Positions 16,351-24,823 of a DNA stretch of 64,000 bases are shown here, in pieces. Source of the DNA: Sutcliffiella halmapala (GTDB lineage Bacteria; Bacillota; Bacilli; Bacillales; Bacillaceae_I); the NCBI RefSeq assembly GCF_002019665.1, contig NZ_KV917375.1, positions 1,677,165 through 1,741,164 of the forward strand, read 5' to 3'. Each line of letters begins with the position of its first letter. Position 1 is the first letter of the stretch. The position numbers were made by a program, and so were the translations under genes. Below the pieces are notes generated by a model, which did not search any database, was not told where the DNA came from, and was given only the letters and a program-made list of their open reading frames with translations.

Positions 16351-16821
16351 TCAATGAATGGCTATATAAATATCTACAAAATTATCTTTATTATTCGGGT
16401 GATATTCTTCTCCCCACATTTCAAAATCATAATTTTTCAGCTTATAGGTAGAATGTTTTAAGTAATCGTGATATAGGTAATGGTATATTTGATCAATGTC
16501 TGACTCTGGTCCATTATAGTATAAATAATTACTCTTGCTCACGTATTGATAGCTCATGCCAGCAGGAATATCAATTGCGTGATGAACCTGAAGGCAAACA
16601 AAGTGAACAAATGAATCTATCGTTCCATCAAAATCTTCTTTCTCTGGATAAATTTGCATTAAGAAGACTTTTTCATTCACTCTATGTTTCAATAGTTTTT
16701 CTTGGGAAATTAGAGTTTCGTATAAATCTTGTCGAATACCAGATTCGAACTCTTTAACTGTTGTTTCCACTTTAAAACCAACTAAATGCAGTGATTCAAA
16801 AGTTACAATCCTTGGCTTCAT
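16351..16821 (-). CDS. GyrI-like effector-binding domain protein
   Basis: 156 residues, a single GyrI-like/AraC-effector-type ligand domain without a DNA-binding part. The end 'YDFEMWGEEYHPNNKDNFVDIYIAIH' is the usual closing strand of that family (F-x-x-W-x-E-x-Y-x-P...D-I-Y-I-x-I). These standalone domains bind small hydrophobic molecules and can sequester toxins. No partner gene is adjacent. The ligand is unknown. Confidence 0.75.
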   Translation of the reverse strand: MKPRIVTFESLHLVGFKVETTVKEFESGIRQDLYETLISQEKLLKHRVNEKVFLMQIYPEKEDFDGTIDSFVHFVCLQVHHAIDIPAGMSYQYVSKSNYLYYNGPESDIDQIYHYLYHDYLKHSTYKLKNYDFEMWGEEYHPNNKDNFVDIYIAIH

Positions 16822-17155
16822 TCAACTACTCCCTCTTTCCATCCTAGGTTTATTCAAACAAAGTATTTGCCTACCGTTTAATTTTACATATAACTAAGAC
16901 CAATTGACCATCATTTTATCGTTTATTTCGCAAAAACTTTGAATAATTAGACATATAACTTTCTAAATAATGTAAAATTAAAAAAGATTGCACTAATTGG
17001 AGGAACGAAATAATGACAATGCTTTATCGAAAGAGAGAGGAAATATGAATCTCGGAAAATAGAAGAATAAAACTTGATTATACAAAAATAGGATACTAAA
17101 AGGACTGGACTATACAAATAAATATACGCTCTAATAAACCTATCTACCAAATGAA
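16822..17155. other. AT-rich gap with degraded coding traces
   Basis: Contains TTGGAGGAACGAAATAATG (from 16996), a good ribosome site before an ATG, but the frame stops after 11 codons. Stops in all frames follow until about 17138, where coding-like sequence starts that continues into the next entry. I read this as the decayed 5' part of the gene whose 3' end is at 17156-17464. Confidence 0.45.
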
Positions 17156-17464
17156 GTGCAAGATGTCTTTACGCAAAGTTTGCATGATGCAACGATTGAG
17201 CGAATAGAACGTTCTGAAAATATCCTTCATCTTTACATCAATACAGATGGTGGGTTTTCGTCGAAATCATTGATTCATTTTACTTTTCAACATGTTACTA
17301 CAGAAGAAACGGATGAACCGTTACAGGTTGGGCAATGGCTGATTTACTACGAGCTGCAGAAAACGGATAGTGGATTTGCGTTTCGTGTGTTATTTGAATG
17401 TCCTGAAGCGGAGTGGACGATTGCTATGAAAAGATTGGAGGCGAAGTATTATATTATGAAATGA
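17156..17464 (+). pseudogene. C-terminal remnant resembling DUF4085
   Basis: 102 codons. The sequence (SLHDATIERIERSENILHLYINTDGGFSSKSLIHFTF...WLIYYELQKTDSGFAFRVLFE) resembles the C-terminal region of DUF4085 proteins of Bacillus, which carry about 100-150 further residues at the N-terminus. Upstream, in-frame coding-like residues (YLPNEV) reach a stop at 17135-17137. GTG 17156 has no ribosome site. So this is probably the tail of a broken gene, although it still overlaps the next gene by ATGA. The family link is from memory and tentative. Confidence 0.5.
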
Positions 17465-17751
17465 ATAAGCAAACGAATATATTTGATGATGTTCCAGAAG
17501 GTGGAATTATCAGTTATGAACATCTTTTATATTATTTGGAACAGGGAAGAGAAGTAGAATTTATTTATCAGGGAAAAGAATATTTTATCTCTTATTCGAA
17601 AGATGGAAGAACTGTATGGACTTGTAAAACAAGAGTAAGTGATTGTTTTGGTGACCGTCATAAAAATACTGTAGACTTTACAAAAATAGATGGAATCACT
17701 TTAGCAGAACTATTCAAACAGAATAAAATTAAAATTACTACTATATTTTAG
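17461..17751 (+). CDS. Hypothetical protein, ATGA-coupled to the upstream remnant
   Basis: 96 residues from ATG 17461, which overlaps the stop of the preceding frame (ATGA). Soluble, with 'VPEGGIISYEHLLYYLEQGREVEFIYQGKEYFISYSKDGRTVW', a small helix-plus-beta-hairpin domain seen in uncharacterised Bacillus proteins, then 'ITLAELFKQNKIKITTIF'. No catalytic residues stand out. The nearest GGAGG is 20 bases upstream, so translation may depend on coupling to the broken gene before it. Function unknown. Confidence 0.6.
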   Translation: MNKQTNIFDDVPEGGIISYEHLLYYLEQGREVEFIYQGKEYFISYSKDGRTVWTCKTRVSDCFGDRHKNTVDFTKIDGITLAELFKQNKIKITTIF

Positions 17752-17936
17752 AGTAGACACCAATGCAAGGAGAAATCGCAACATGGAAGATGAAAAAGTG
17801 GACCGTAATCTATTCTTGTCTCCCCTGCAACGGAGATCATCCGGGTGTTTACCAAGTAATCAATCTATTTTCAGGGGCGCCTCAGTATTTCCCTCTATTC
17901 TCAATCTTTAATTTGTCAAAAAAATCAAAATAAATA
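17752..17936. other. Gap before the T-box leader
   Basis: About 185 bases. Short frames from ATG 17783 (42 codons) and ATG 17790 (47 codons) follow a weak AAGGAG, but neither resembles a known protein. No terminator seen. Confidence 0.4.
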
Positions 17937-17965
17937 TTTACATCCTCATGTAACCATGTTAGTAT
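17937..17965 (+). promoter_or_regulatory. Promoter of the T-box transcript
   Basis: TTTACA (17937-17942), a 17-base spacer, and TAGTAT (17960-17965), just ahead of the first pairing strand of the leader. Confidence 0.7.
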
Positions 17966-17973
17966 GTTTTAAA

Positions 17974-18270
17974 ATAATGAACATTGCGATGAAGAGAAGA
18001 GTAAGTAAAAGGGTACTTTACAGAGAGCTCCGGTGGCTGAAAAGGAGTAAGAATACTTTTACTGAACCAAGACTCTGAGCATTACATCGGAACTTCACTA
18101 TCGTGTTGGGATGATATAACGGGTGCTCCCGATATAGAGCTAGGGTATAAGCAAATTTATATTTGCCGTACTTGATAAGGTTAATATGGTGACATATTAA
18201 CAAACTGGGGTGGCACCGCGACTAATAATCTCGTCCCCAAGACAACTGTCTTGGGGGTGGGATTTTTTTT
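17974..18270 (+). ncRNA. T-box riboswitch leader
   Basis: A complete T-box leader. Stem I has the upper helix AGTAAAAG/CTTTTACT, the AGAGAG bulge and CGGTGG distal loop, and the specifier-loop strand GAACCAAGA at about 18064-18072. The T-box TGGGGTGGCACCGCG is at 18206-18220, and the terminator CCCCAAGACA...TCTTGGGG plus T-run ends at 18270. Uncharged tRNA bound by codon-anticodon and acceptor-end pairing lets transcription continue. The specifier reads CAA (Gln) if placed one base after GAA, as I recall for tyrS, or CCA (Pro) if placed directly after it; I cannot decide by eye. Confidence 0.93.
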
Positions 18271-18310
18271 ATTGTCTTGAATAATAAATGTCACGGGAGG
18301 GAAACACGAT

Positions 18311-19558
18311 ATGGAAAAGAGACTTTCATCATGGAAATACCCAATCATTTTGCTATTTGGAATCGGCATTTCTAACATAGGAATGTGGATTTATTTTATC
18401 GCATTGAATTTAATGGTGTTTAATATGACTGGTTCAGCGCTTGCTGTAGCAGCCTTATATATTATTAGACCGCTCGCGACATTATTTACGAACCTTTGGT
18501 GCGGAAGTGTCATTGATCGCACGAATAAAAAATATATGATGATTTTACTCGACGTTACGCAAGGTATTCTCATCACTTGTTTAGCCTTTTTCTCCTCTTC
18601 AGTAGGAATGATCTATTTGCTCGTTTTTTTCATTAATATGGCATCTTCCATCTATGGACCAACATCTATTAGTTATATTACGAGATTAATTCCAAGTAAC
18701 AATAGACAAAAATTCAATTCCTGGAGAAGCTTACTAGATTCTGGTGCATTTTTTCTAGGGCCAGCCATTACGGGAGTACTGTTTATGATTGGCACACCGA
18801 TTTTTGCGATCTACATCAATGCAATCGCGTTTTTCTTTTCCGCTTTTGTGACATTATTTATGCCAAACTTAGAGAAGAAGAAAGTCACAACTACAGCTAC
18901 AGAAAAGATGTCAGTAGATGTATTAAAGAAAGATTGGAAGCTAGTTTTACAGTTTAGTCGTTCACATGTCTATGTGATGACGATTTACTTTTTGTTTATT
19001 GCTTTTATTGTGATGCAAACGGCCATTGATTCCTTGGAGGTTGCTTTTTCAAAGGATGTTATTCATTTATCAGATAGTGAATATGGTTTTCTTGTTAGTA
19101 TTGCAGGTGCTGGTATAATAATCGGAGCGTTTATTAATGTCATCTTGACGAAGAAATTAGTAGTTTCTTGGATGATTGGGCTTGGGTCGGTAATTGTGTC
19201 AGTCGGTTATTTAATTTTTGCATTCTCTCCTAACTTTTTCATGGCTGCCATCGGATTTTTCATTCTCGCATTTGCGAATGCATTTGCCAACACTGGTTAT
19301 CTTACTTTTTATCAAAATAACATCCCGGTGGAGGTAATGGGGCGATTTGGAAGTATTTACGGATTTGCGGAGGCTTTATTAGTTATAGTTGCAACGGCTC
19401 TTTTCGCAGTAACAGCTCATTTAGTGTCCATTAAATTTGTTGTTGTTTCCGGGGCTATTTTCACCTTGCTGTTAACTTTAGTTTTATTACTGCTGAATAT
19501 CCGACCTTCCAAACAAAAGCTTTATCATGTACTGCCAGATGAAGGGAAGCACGTCTGA
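18311..19558 (+). CDS. MFS exporter-like permease under T-box control
   Basis: 415 residues, about 12 membrane segments, with the MFS loop 'LWCGSVIDRTNKKYMM' after span 2. The overall pattern is that of the MFS_3/macrolide-efflux or EntS-type exporters (FNMTGSALAVAALYIIRPLA; ISYITRLIPSNNRQKFNSWRSLLDSGAFFLGPAITG), not of amino-acid uptake proteins. GGGAGGG precedes ATG 18311. It is the only gene behind the T-box leader and is followed by a hairpin. So it should be made when one tRNA is uncharged. Substrate unknown: an amino acid, peptide or a synthetase-inhibiting compound are the candidates. Confidence 0.85.
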   Translation: MEKRLSSWKYPIILLFGIGISNIGMWIYFIALNLMVFNMTGSALAVAALYIIRPLATLFTNLWCGSVIDRTNKKYMMILLDVTQGILITCLAFFSSSVGMIYLLVFFINMASSIYGPTSISYITRLIPSNNRQKFNSWRSLLDSGAFFLGPAITGVLFMIGTPIFAIYINAIAFFFSAFVTLFMPNLEKKKVTTTATEKMSVDVLKKDWKLVLQFSRSHVYVMTIYFLFIAFIVMQTAIDSLEVAFSKDVIHLSDSEYGFLVSIAGAGIIIGAFINVILTKKLVVSWMIGLGSVIVSVGYLIFAFSPNFFMAAIGFFILAFANAFANTGYLTFYQNNIPVEVMGRFGSIYGFAEALLVIVATALFAVTAHLVSIKFVVVSGAIFTLLLTLVLLLLNIRPSKQKLYHVLPDEGKHV

Positions 19559-19573
19559 GAATTAACGATTACA

Positions 19574-19606
19574 AAGAGGGGTAGATGTACATTACTCTAC
19601 CCTTTC
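19574..19606 (+). terminator. Terminator after the MFS gene
   Basis: GGGGTAG and CTACCCTTT form the arms of a hairpin around ATGTACATTACT, followed by a short T-rich tail. Moderate. Confidence 0.6.
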
Positions 19607-19631
19607 ATTCTTGATTTCTATGTAGCTGCAC

Positions 19632-20111
19632 TTATTCGGTAGTAGAGGCAGGCTGTTTAGTAGCAACTTTTTCATACATGTATTGAAAGCCATACATGAC
19701 GATAGACTTCACTAAAAAAACAATCGATAGTTGAAATTTTGTTAGTCTAACTAGGGTAACATACCCCAATTTTTTAAACCAATCAATCATCAAATAGGAG
19801 AAAATAGTATCAATAATAAGATTCACTTTTAGATACAAATAAAAATTTCCAAAGGTGTATTTTAGGATCCAAAGAGAACCAACTAAAAATCCTCCGAAAA
19901 TTAATGGGAACTCAGCTAAAACATTCGGTTTTATGGATACAGGAAACCACCACCATTTTCGCTTTTCCGCAACCATTCCTTCAAAAATCAAATATAGACA
20001 TATAAATGCTGCTCCTGGAATGAATCTTTTTATCGTATTTATCCCGATTAATGGGATAGAAAGCCAAGGTAATACCGCCAATAAAATCATAAGTATTTTT
20101 GTGTGCTTCAT
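19632..20111 (-). CDS. Hypothetical membrane protein
   Basis: 159 residues from ATG 20111, chosen because AAAGGA lies about nine bases upstream; a longer frame upstream is not hydrophobic in the expected way. About four membrane segments (ILMILLAVLPWLSIPLI; IPGAAFICLYLIFEGMV; AEFPLIFGGFLVGSLWIL; LYLKVNLIIDTIFSYLMI). I recognise no family. Single gene on the minus strand between two rightward genes. Confidence 0.65.
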   Translation of the reverse strand: MKHTKILMILLAVLPWLSIPLIGINTIKRFIPGAAFICLYLIFEGMVAEKRKWWWFPVSIKPNVLAEFPLIFGGFLVGSLWILKYTFGNFYLYLKVNLIIDTIFSYLMIDWFKKLGYVTLVRLTKFQLSIVFLVKSIVMYGFQYMYEKVATKQPASTTE

Positions 20112-20310
20112 TTTCAAACATCCTTTGCTTGATTGTGTTACATTTATTTTCCCTCTTTCCCAACAAGTTATGTAATGGTAGTTGTAATTAAAGCAAACTA
20201 GGGTAACGAACATTAAAGAATAGCGTTACTTCTTGCACAATATTTCAATAAAAAATCATTTCTTAGTTCTTTCTAACGTAGTTATTAAAGAAGAGAAGGA
20301 GGGGAAATAG

Positions 20311-21135
20311 ATGATCCCTATTTGGGACGAACAATTATTTTGGCTCGAGGTTTTGCAGGATCATTCCTATTTTGTAAGGGATAATCTTTCTGTTAGTGAA
20401 GCAGATTATGTGAATGTAGCTCAACAGTATATTGATTTATTCGGTGAACTGATAGCTAGGCTACAAAAAGTTCCACGTTCCGTGACACATAAGGACGAGA
20501 TTATGATTAATTTTTCAAAGAGTGCACATCCGATTGCTCAAGGTTATTTTGAATTTGAAGGACACTTACAATCGCTTAGAATTGATAATAAAGTGAATTT
20601 AAATTTATCCCCAACCTATTTAAATGGCACTTTAGCTGAGAATCAAGAATACTTACGGCTGTTAAACCAATGGGTGCAAGGCAAAGAGCCTCAACCACTT
20701 TCGTTAGTAGAATTGATGGATTTATGGCTAGAGGACCAGCTTGGGCATGCTTTATTGTTTTCAGATTTAATCGATCCGATTGAAATATTCGCGACAAGAC
20801 AGGCAGACGTGTTTATCGGTATGTTTCAAGCCTATATCGTACAAAATCGCCTTATAAAGGGTTATTTGCGCTTCAAAGAACCAGGGTTTGCTAGGCAAAG
20901 AGAATTCGCCTATCAAGTTGGGCAAACAACGTTAGAAATGAACGAGTATATCTCCACTATCGTTCTAAAATACAAAGATAACACGCTCCTAAATAAAACA
21001 ACGTTACGTTTTATCGAGCATCATTTCCCAGAAACTTGTTACTTTATCAAAAAACTCAGCTACTATGCCCCGAGTTTGCAAGAGAATGCTAGCAAATGTT
21101 CTTTAAGAAGACCATCGTATCTGAATAGTAATTGA
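20311..21135 (+). CDS. DUF2935 ferritin-like two-domain protein
   Basis: 274 residues in two similar helical bundles. The first starts 'IWDEQLFWLEVLQDHSYFVRDNLS' and the second '...LVELMDLWLEDQLGHALLFSDLIDP'; each repeats the E...(D/G)H pattern of DUF2935, a ferritin-like family common in spore-formers. A metal site is plausible (H18 in 'QDH' and H in 'LGH'), but activity is unknown. The ribosome site AGAAGGAGGGG is strong. It ends seven bases before the 3' end of the convergent kinase gene. Confidence 0.75.
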   Translation: MIPIWDEQLFWLEVLQDHSYFVRDNLSVSEADYVNVAQQYIDLFGELIARLQKVPRSVTHKDEIMINFSKSAHPIAQGYFEFEGHLQSLRIDNKVNLNLSPTYLNGTLAENQEYLRLLNQWVQGKEPQPLSLVELMDLWLEDQLGHALLFSDLIDPIEIFATRQADVFIGMFQAYIVQNRLIKGYLRFKEPGFARQREFAYQVGQTTLEMNEYISTIVLKYKDNTLLNKTTLRFIEHHFPETCYFIKKLSYYAPSLQENASKCSLRRPSYLNSN

Positions 21136-21141
21136 ATTCTA

Positions 21142-22377
21142 TTACGTAGGAATCGTAATCAAGAAGCTGCTTCCTTTTCCTTTCTTACTTTCTACATCAA
21201 TTGTGCCCTTTACCTTATTCACGGTGCTGAAAACCATCAGCATCCCAAGTCCTGTTCCTTCTTCTTTTGTAGAGAAATATGGCTTACCTAAGCGTGAAAT
21301 TTCTTCCTTAGTCATACCTACTCCTGTGTCCTGAATTTTTATAAGGATGTTTTTCTTGCTTTCAGAGACATCAATGGAAAGTGTTCCGCCTCTACCTTTC
21401 ATTGATTCGATACCATTCTTATATAAATTTATTAAACATTGCTGAATTTGGTTTCGATCATACCTTTTATTTAACGTGTTGCTAAAGCGATATTGCACAT
21501 CCACTTGATGCATGGTTGCATATGGAAGGATTAGGTTTTTCGTATATTCTACCTCAGTTTCTAAATTGGAGTGCACCATATTTTCTGATTGCGGCTTAGC
21601 AAATGAAAGGTAATCACTAACGATTTTCTCAGCACGATTTAATTCTTGTAAGGATAGCTCAATATATCCTTTCTCCACTTGTGTAATGTTTTTTGACTTT
21701 AATAACAGCTGTAGGAATCCGCTAGTAACAGTAAGAGGATTTCTGATTTCATGGGAAACGCTAGCGGATAACTCACTGACTACATTTAATTTTTCTGAAA
21801 GTAAAAAACGCTCTCTATTCTCCATGTTGTTAATCATTCGTTCGATTAGCACAATGAAAATCAGCATCAAGCTTGTATGTGTCGTTAATGCATAACAGGC
21901 AAGCTCCCAGAATTCTTTAGTTAAGGTTTCAAAATACATACTTAAGATCATCAAATAGAGCCCCATTGTAAGAAAAGATACTATTGGAGCACTTATAATT
22001 CTTTTCTTAGAGTCTAGCCCAAGAAATTGTTTATTTAGCAGAGGGACTAGTATAAAAATCACGGTGGAGAAAAGAAAGGACTCAAGAACACCGTCTCCAC
22101 CTATGTAAAGCCGATATATATTTAAGGCAATATAAAGTGGGTAAACCTTTTTATACCCACCGTAAAGAGCAACGATAATAAATGGAATATATCGCAAATC
22201 AAATATAAAGCCGATTTCTAATCGAATGGGAAAGCTAATGCAAAGAATCATCGTGACAGTGGAAAGAACAATAAAAATGTATTTATGATAGGAATGTGGT
22301 CGGTTTTCAAAGAAAAGGAGAAAAATTAACATTGGTATAATTAATATTAAAAAGTTCAAAAGAAATGTTTCTAACAA
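21142..22377 (-). CDS. Membrane sensor histidine kinase, KinB-like
   Basis: 411 residues. Residues 1-180 form about six membrane spans with little outside, as in the 5TM/LYT-type sensors. They are followed by HisKA with the phospho-acceptor box SVSHEIRNPLTV (His about 210) and HATPase_c with N (LINLYKNGIESM), DTGVGMT and GTGLGM boxes. The layout matches KinB, a sporulation phosphorelay kinase of Bacillus; with no adjacent response regulator, an orphan kinase feeding Spo0F is a reasonable inference. The start is TTG with AAGGAG upstream. The stop is close to the end of the DUF2935 gene. Confidence 0.82.
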   Translation of the reverse strand: MLETFLLNFLILIIPMLIFLLFFENRPHSYHKYIFIVLSTVTMILCISFPIRLEIGFIFDLRYIPFIIVALYGGYKKVYPLYIALNIYRLYIGGDGVLESFLFSTVIFILVPLLNKQFLGLDSKKRIISAPIVSFLTMGLYLMILSMYFETLTKEFWELACYALTTHTSLMLIFIVLIERMINNMENRERFLLSEKLNVVSELSASVSHEIRNPLTVTSGFLQLLLKSKNITQVEKGYIELSLQELNRAEKIVSDYLSFAKPQSENMVHSNLETEVEYTKNLILPYATMHQVDVQYRFSNTLNKRYDRNQIQQCLINLYKNGIESMKGRGGTLSIDVSESKKNILIKIQDTGVGMTKEEISRLGKPYFSTKEEGTGLGMLMVFSTVNKVKGTIDVESKKGKGSSFLITIPT

Positions 22378-22529
22378 GAGGAATCTCCTTTCAACTGCAA
22401 ATTAGGAAGAGCTCATTTAACTTAACACTTATCATATATTACCGATAATGAAAAGTTTTAGTCAATGAAGAGTTTTTTGTCACAATTAATTCCTTCTCAT
22501 CGTCTTGAGGATGAAAAGGAGGAATTTAC

Positions 22530-23813
22530 ATGAATAAATACGAGGTAGCAATTATAGGTGGAGGGATTGCGGGATTAACGGCAGCAATTTTTCTAGCACA
22601 GGAAGGGAAAAAGGTCTTAGTACTTGAGAAGGCTCCACGGTATGGTGGAAGAGGGATGACGATTAATAAAAATGGCATTCTGATGAACCTAGGAGCGCAT
22701 GCTTTATATAAAGGAGGAGAAGCAAAAAAGATCTTAGACGAACTAAAGATTCCGATTTATGGAAAAGAACCTTCAAAGGATGGTCATGTTATCTGGAAAG
22801 ATGATGTTTACCAAATTCCGATGGATTTCTCTTCTCTATTTTCGAAGCAATTTCTTAGTGTAACGGAAAAGTTTCATCTTGCTAAACTAATGAATCAACT
22901 TAGTAAGATGAACGTTCGTCTCGTGCAAAACGAATCTCTTCAGGCTTGGGCCGAGCGGGAAATTAAGCGTCCGATCGTACGTCATTTCTTCTATGCCTTT
23001 TGTCGAACAACAACCATTACATTTCTCCCGCATTTGCAGCTAGCACGTCCTGTTTTAATGCAGGTTCAGAGAGCTTTAACGGAAGGAGTTCTATATATTG
23101 ATAATGGGTGGGAATCCATTGTGACCGAGTTCAAGAAGGGGGCAATTCAATTAGGTGTGGAGCTTCGTGAAGCTAGAAAAGTGACTCATATTGATGGGAA
23201 CGAAAAGGTAGAACGGGTCGTTTGTGCTACTGGTGAGTCCTTTGAAGTGGAAAATGTCATTATTGCGACTCCTCCACAAGAGGCATGTCGTCTTGTCCCC
23301 CAATTGCAGAAAACCTCGCTATTCCGCTGGCAACGGGAAGCTCTTGCTGTAACGTCATCTTGCTTAGATATCGGATTAAGAAGGTTACCTAATCCTAAAC
23401 ATCAATTTGTCCTAGGGCTTGATCAGCCGATCTTTTTTACGAATCAATCAAGAGCAGCGAAATTGAGTGATGATGGAAGCTCTGTCGTTAGTCTAGTAAA
23501 GTATCATGATGAAAATAGAAACACTAGTGATGTACAGCAGGATAAAAAACAACTAGAGCAGATGATGGACGTGATACAACCAGGCTGGCGAGAAGAGGTG
23601 GTCGAGCAGCAATATTTGCCTCATATCACGGTTGTCCATAATTTCCCTCATGTGAAAAGGACAGAGGTGCCTGGCACCGAGATTCCTGAAATGAAGGGAC
23701 TTTATATAGCAGGAGATTGGGTATGTGAGGAGGAATTATTAGTAGATGCAGCGGCAGTAAGTGCTAAACGTGCGGCGTTACAGATATTAAAAAAGGATCG
23801 TGTGCTTATATGA
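22530..23813 (+). CDS. FAD-dependent oxidoreductase (phytoene desaturase-like)
   Basis: 427 residues. N-terminal Rossmann dinucleotide site GGGIAGLTAAIFLAQEGKKV with the acidic end ('VLEKAPRYGGRG'), and the C-terminal FAD-contact segment 'GLYIAGDWVCEEELLVDAAAVSAKRAA'. It resembles the amine-oxidase/phytoene-desaturase/protoporphyrinogen-oxidase superfamily; the substrate is unknown. AAAAGGAGGAATTTAC precedes the ATG. Its last codons overlap the sigma-factor start (ATGA at 23810), so the two are translated together. Confidence 0.83.
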   Translation: MNKYEVAIIGGGIAGLTAAIFLAQEGKKVLVLEKAPRYGGRGMTINKNGILMNLGAHALYKGGEAKKILDELKIPIYGKEPSKDGHVIWKDDVYQIPMDFSSLFSKQFLSVTEKFHLAKLMNQLSKMNVRLVQNESLQAWAEREIKRPIVRHFFYAFCRTTTITFLPHLQLARPVLMQVQRALTEGVLYIDNGWESIVTEFKKGAIQLGVELREARKVTHIDGNEKVERVVCATGESFEVENVIIATPPQEACRLVPQLQKTSLFRWQREALAVTSSCLDIGLRRLPNPKHQFVLGLDQPIFFTNQSRAAKLSDDGSSVVSLVKYHDENRNTSDVQQDKKQLEQMMDVIQPGWREEVVEQQYLPHITVVHNFPHVKRTEVPGTEIPEMKGLYIAGDWVCEEELLVDAAAVSAKRAALQILKKDRVLI

Positions 23814-24700
23814 AGCAAGAAAATATCGAGCTGGAACAATTATATACCGAATATAAGTCACTGCTTTTTTCATTAGCATATCGAATGCTAGGAAGTGTGA
23901 TGGATGCAGAGGACATTGTACATGAAGCATTTCTTACCTTTGATAAAGTAGAAGATAAGCAGGCTATTAAAAATGTTAAAGCTTATCTATGTAAAATTAC
24001 GACTAATCGTTGTATTGATTTATTACGATCCTCAGCACATAAAAGAGAAACATATGTCGGCACTTGGCTTCCTGAACCAGTTGGAGAAGAGTATATGCAA
24101 GATCCGGCAACATCTTATTATAGAAAGGAATCAGTGACGACTGCTTACCTCATGCTGTTACAGCAGTTATCAGAGGTAGAGCGAGCGGTGTTCCTTTTAC
24201 GAGAGGTCTTTCAATACGACTATGATGAAATTGCGTCGATGGTCGATAAAAGCAGTACAAATTGCCGACAAATATTCTATCGTGCGAAGAAAAGTCTTGG
24301 ATATGAAGAGACCGATTATCGAAAAGAATATACTCAATTTAGTAGCTATATCGAACGATTCACTACTGCCCTACAAAAAGGAGAAGTGTCAGAAGTGCTC
24401 CAGATGCTGCAAAAGGATGCAATATTCTTCTCAGACGGTGGTGGAAAAGTGAAAGCAGCCCTCAATCCGATTTATTCAGCAGAGCGAATCGTCCAGTTAC
24501 TATTCAATCTTATGAAGAAATTGCCGAATGAAACCTTATTGGAACTGAAGGAAGTAAACGGTGGACCAGGAATTATTGTTCGAACGAATGGAGTTGTAAC
24601 CTTCGTTGTCACTTTTGAGTTTGAAGCGAGGAAAATCAAATCCATTTATATGGTCGCAAACCCGGATAAGCTACGAGCTTTTCATGAAAATAAACAATGA
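23810..24700 (+). CDS. ECF41-type (SigJ-like) RNA polymerase sigma factor
   Basis: 296 residues. Sigma region 2 (FSLAYRMLGSVMDAEDIVHEAFLTF) and region 4 (LSEVERAVFLLREVFQYDYDEIASMVDKSSTNCRQIFYRAKKSL) are followed by a C-terminal SnoaL/NTF2-like domain (about 185-290). The ECF41 hallmark motifs are present: WLPEP in the linker, DGGGK in the extension and NPDKL at the end. ECF41 factors have no anti-sigma partner; the C-terminal domain modulates activity, and they usually control an adjacent oxidoreductase, epimerase or carboxymuconolactone decarboxylase gene. Here the FAD oxidoreductase overlaps by four bases. A terminator follows. Confidence 0.88.
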   Translation: MKQENIELEQLYTEYKSLLFSLAYRMLGSVMDAEDIVHEAFLTFDKVEDKQAIKNVKAYLCKITTNRCIDLLRSSAHKRETYVGTWLPEPVGEEYMQDPATSYYRKESVTTAYLMLLQQLSEVERAVFLLREVFQYDYDEIASMVDKSSTNCRQIFYRAKKSLGYEETDYRKEYTQFSSYIERFTTALQKGEVSEVLQMLQKDAIFFSDGGGKVKAALNPIYSAERIVQLLFNLMKKLPNETLLELKEVNGGPGIIVRTNGVVTFVVTFEFEARKIKSIYMVANPDKLRAFHENKQ

Positions 24701-24726
24701 AAATTTTTAAAGTAGTGTTAATTTAT

Positions 24727-24760
24727 AGGCGTTCCTGGAAATAGGGGACGCCTTTTTTTC
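24727..24760 (+). terminator. Terminator after the sigma gene
   Basis: AGGCGTTCC (24727-24735) pairs with GGGGACGCCT (24743-24752), then TTTTTTT. Confidence 0.88.
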
Positions 24761-24823
24761 TTGTACAAATAAAAAGAATGTGAGTTATGGTAGAATCGGA
24801 GAGTAACAGAGGGGGGATGAGTC

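Noticed and set aside
16947..17150. A 67-codon leftward frame
   Set aside because: Falls in AT-rich decayed sequence, no ribosome site, no family pattern.
17783..17933. Two short frames (42 and 47 codons) before the T-box promoter
   Set aside because: Weak AAGGAG, no hydrophobic or family pattern, and the two frames overlap each other.
23666..23678. GGTGCCTGGCACC, the core of a REP-like repeat
   Set aside because: It lies inside the FAD-oxidoreductase gene, in frame (EVPGTE), without the outer arms; most likely chance.
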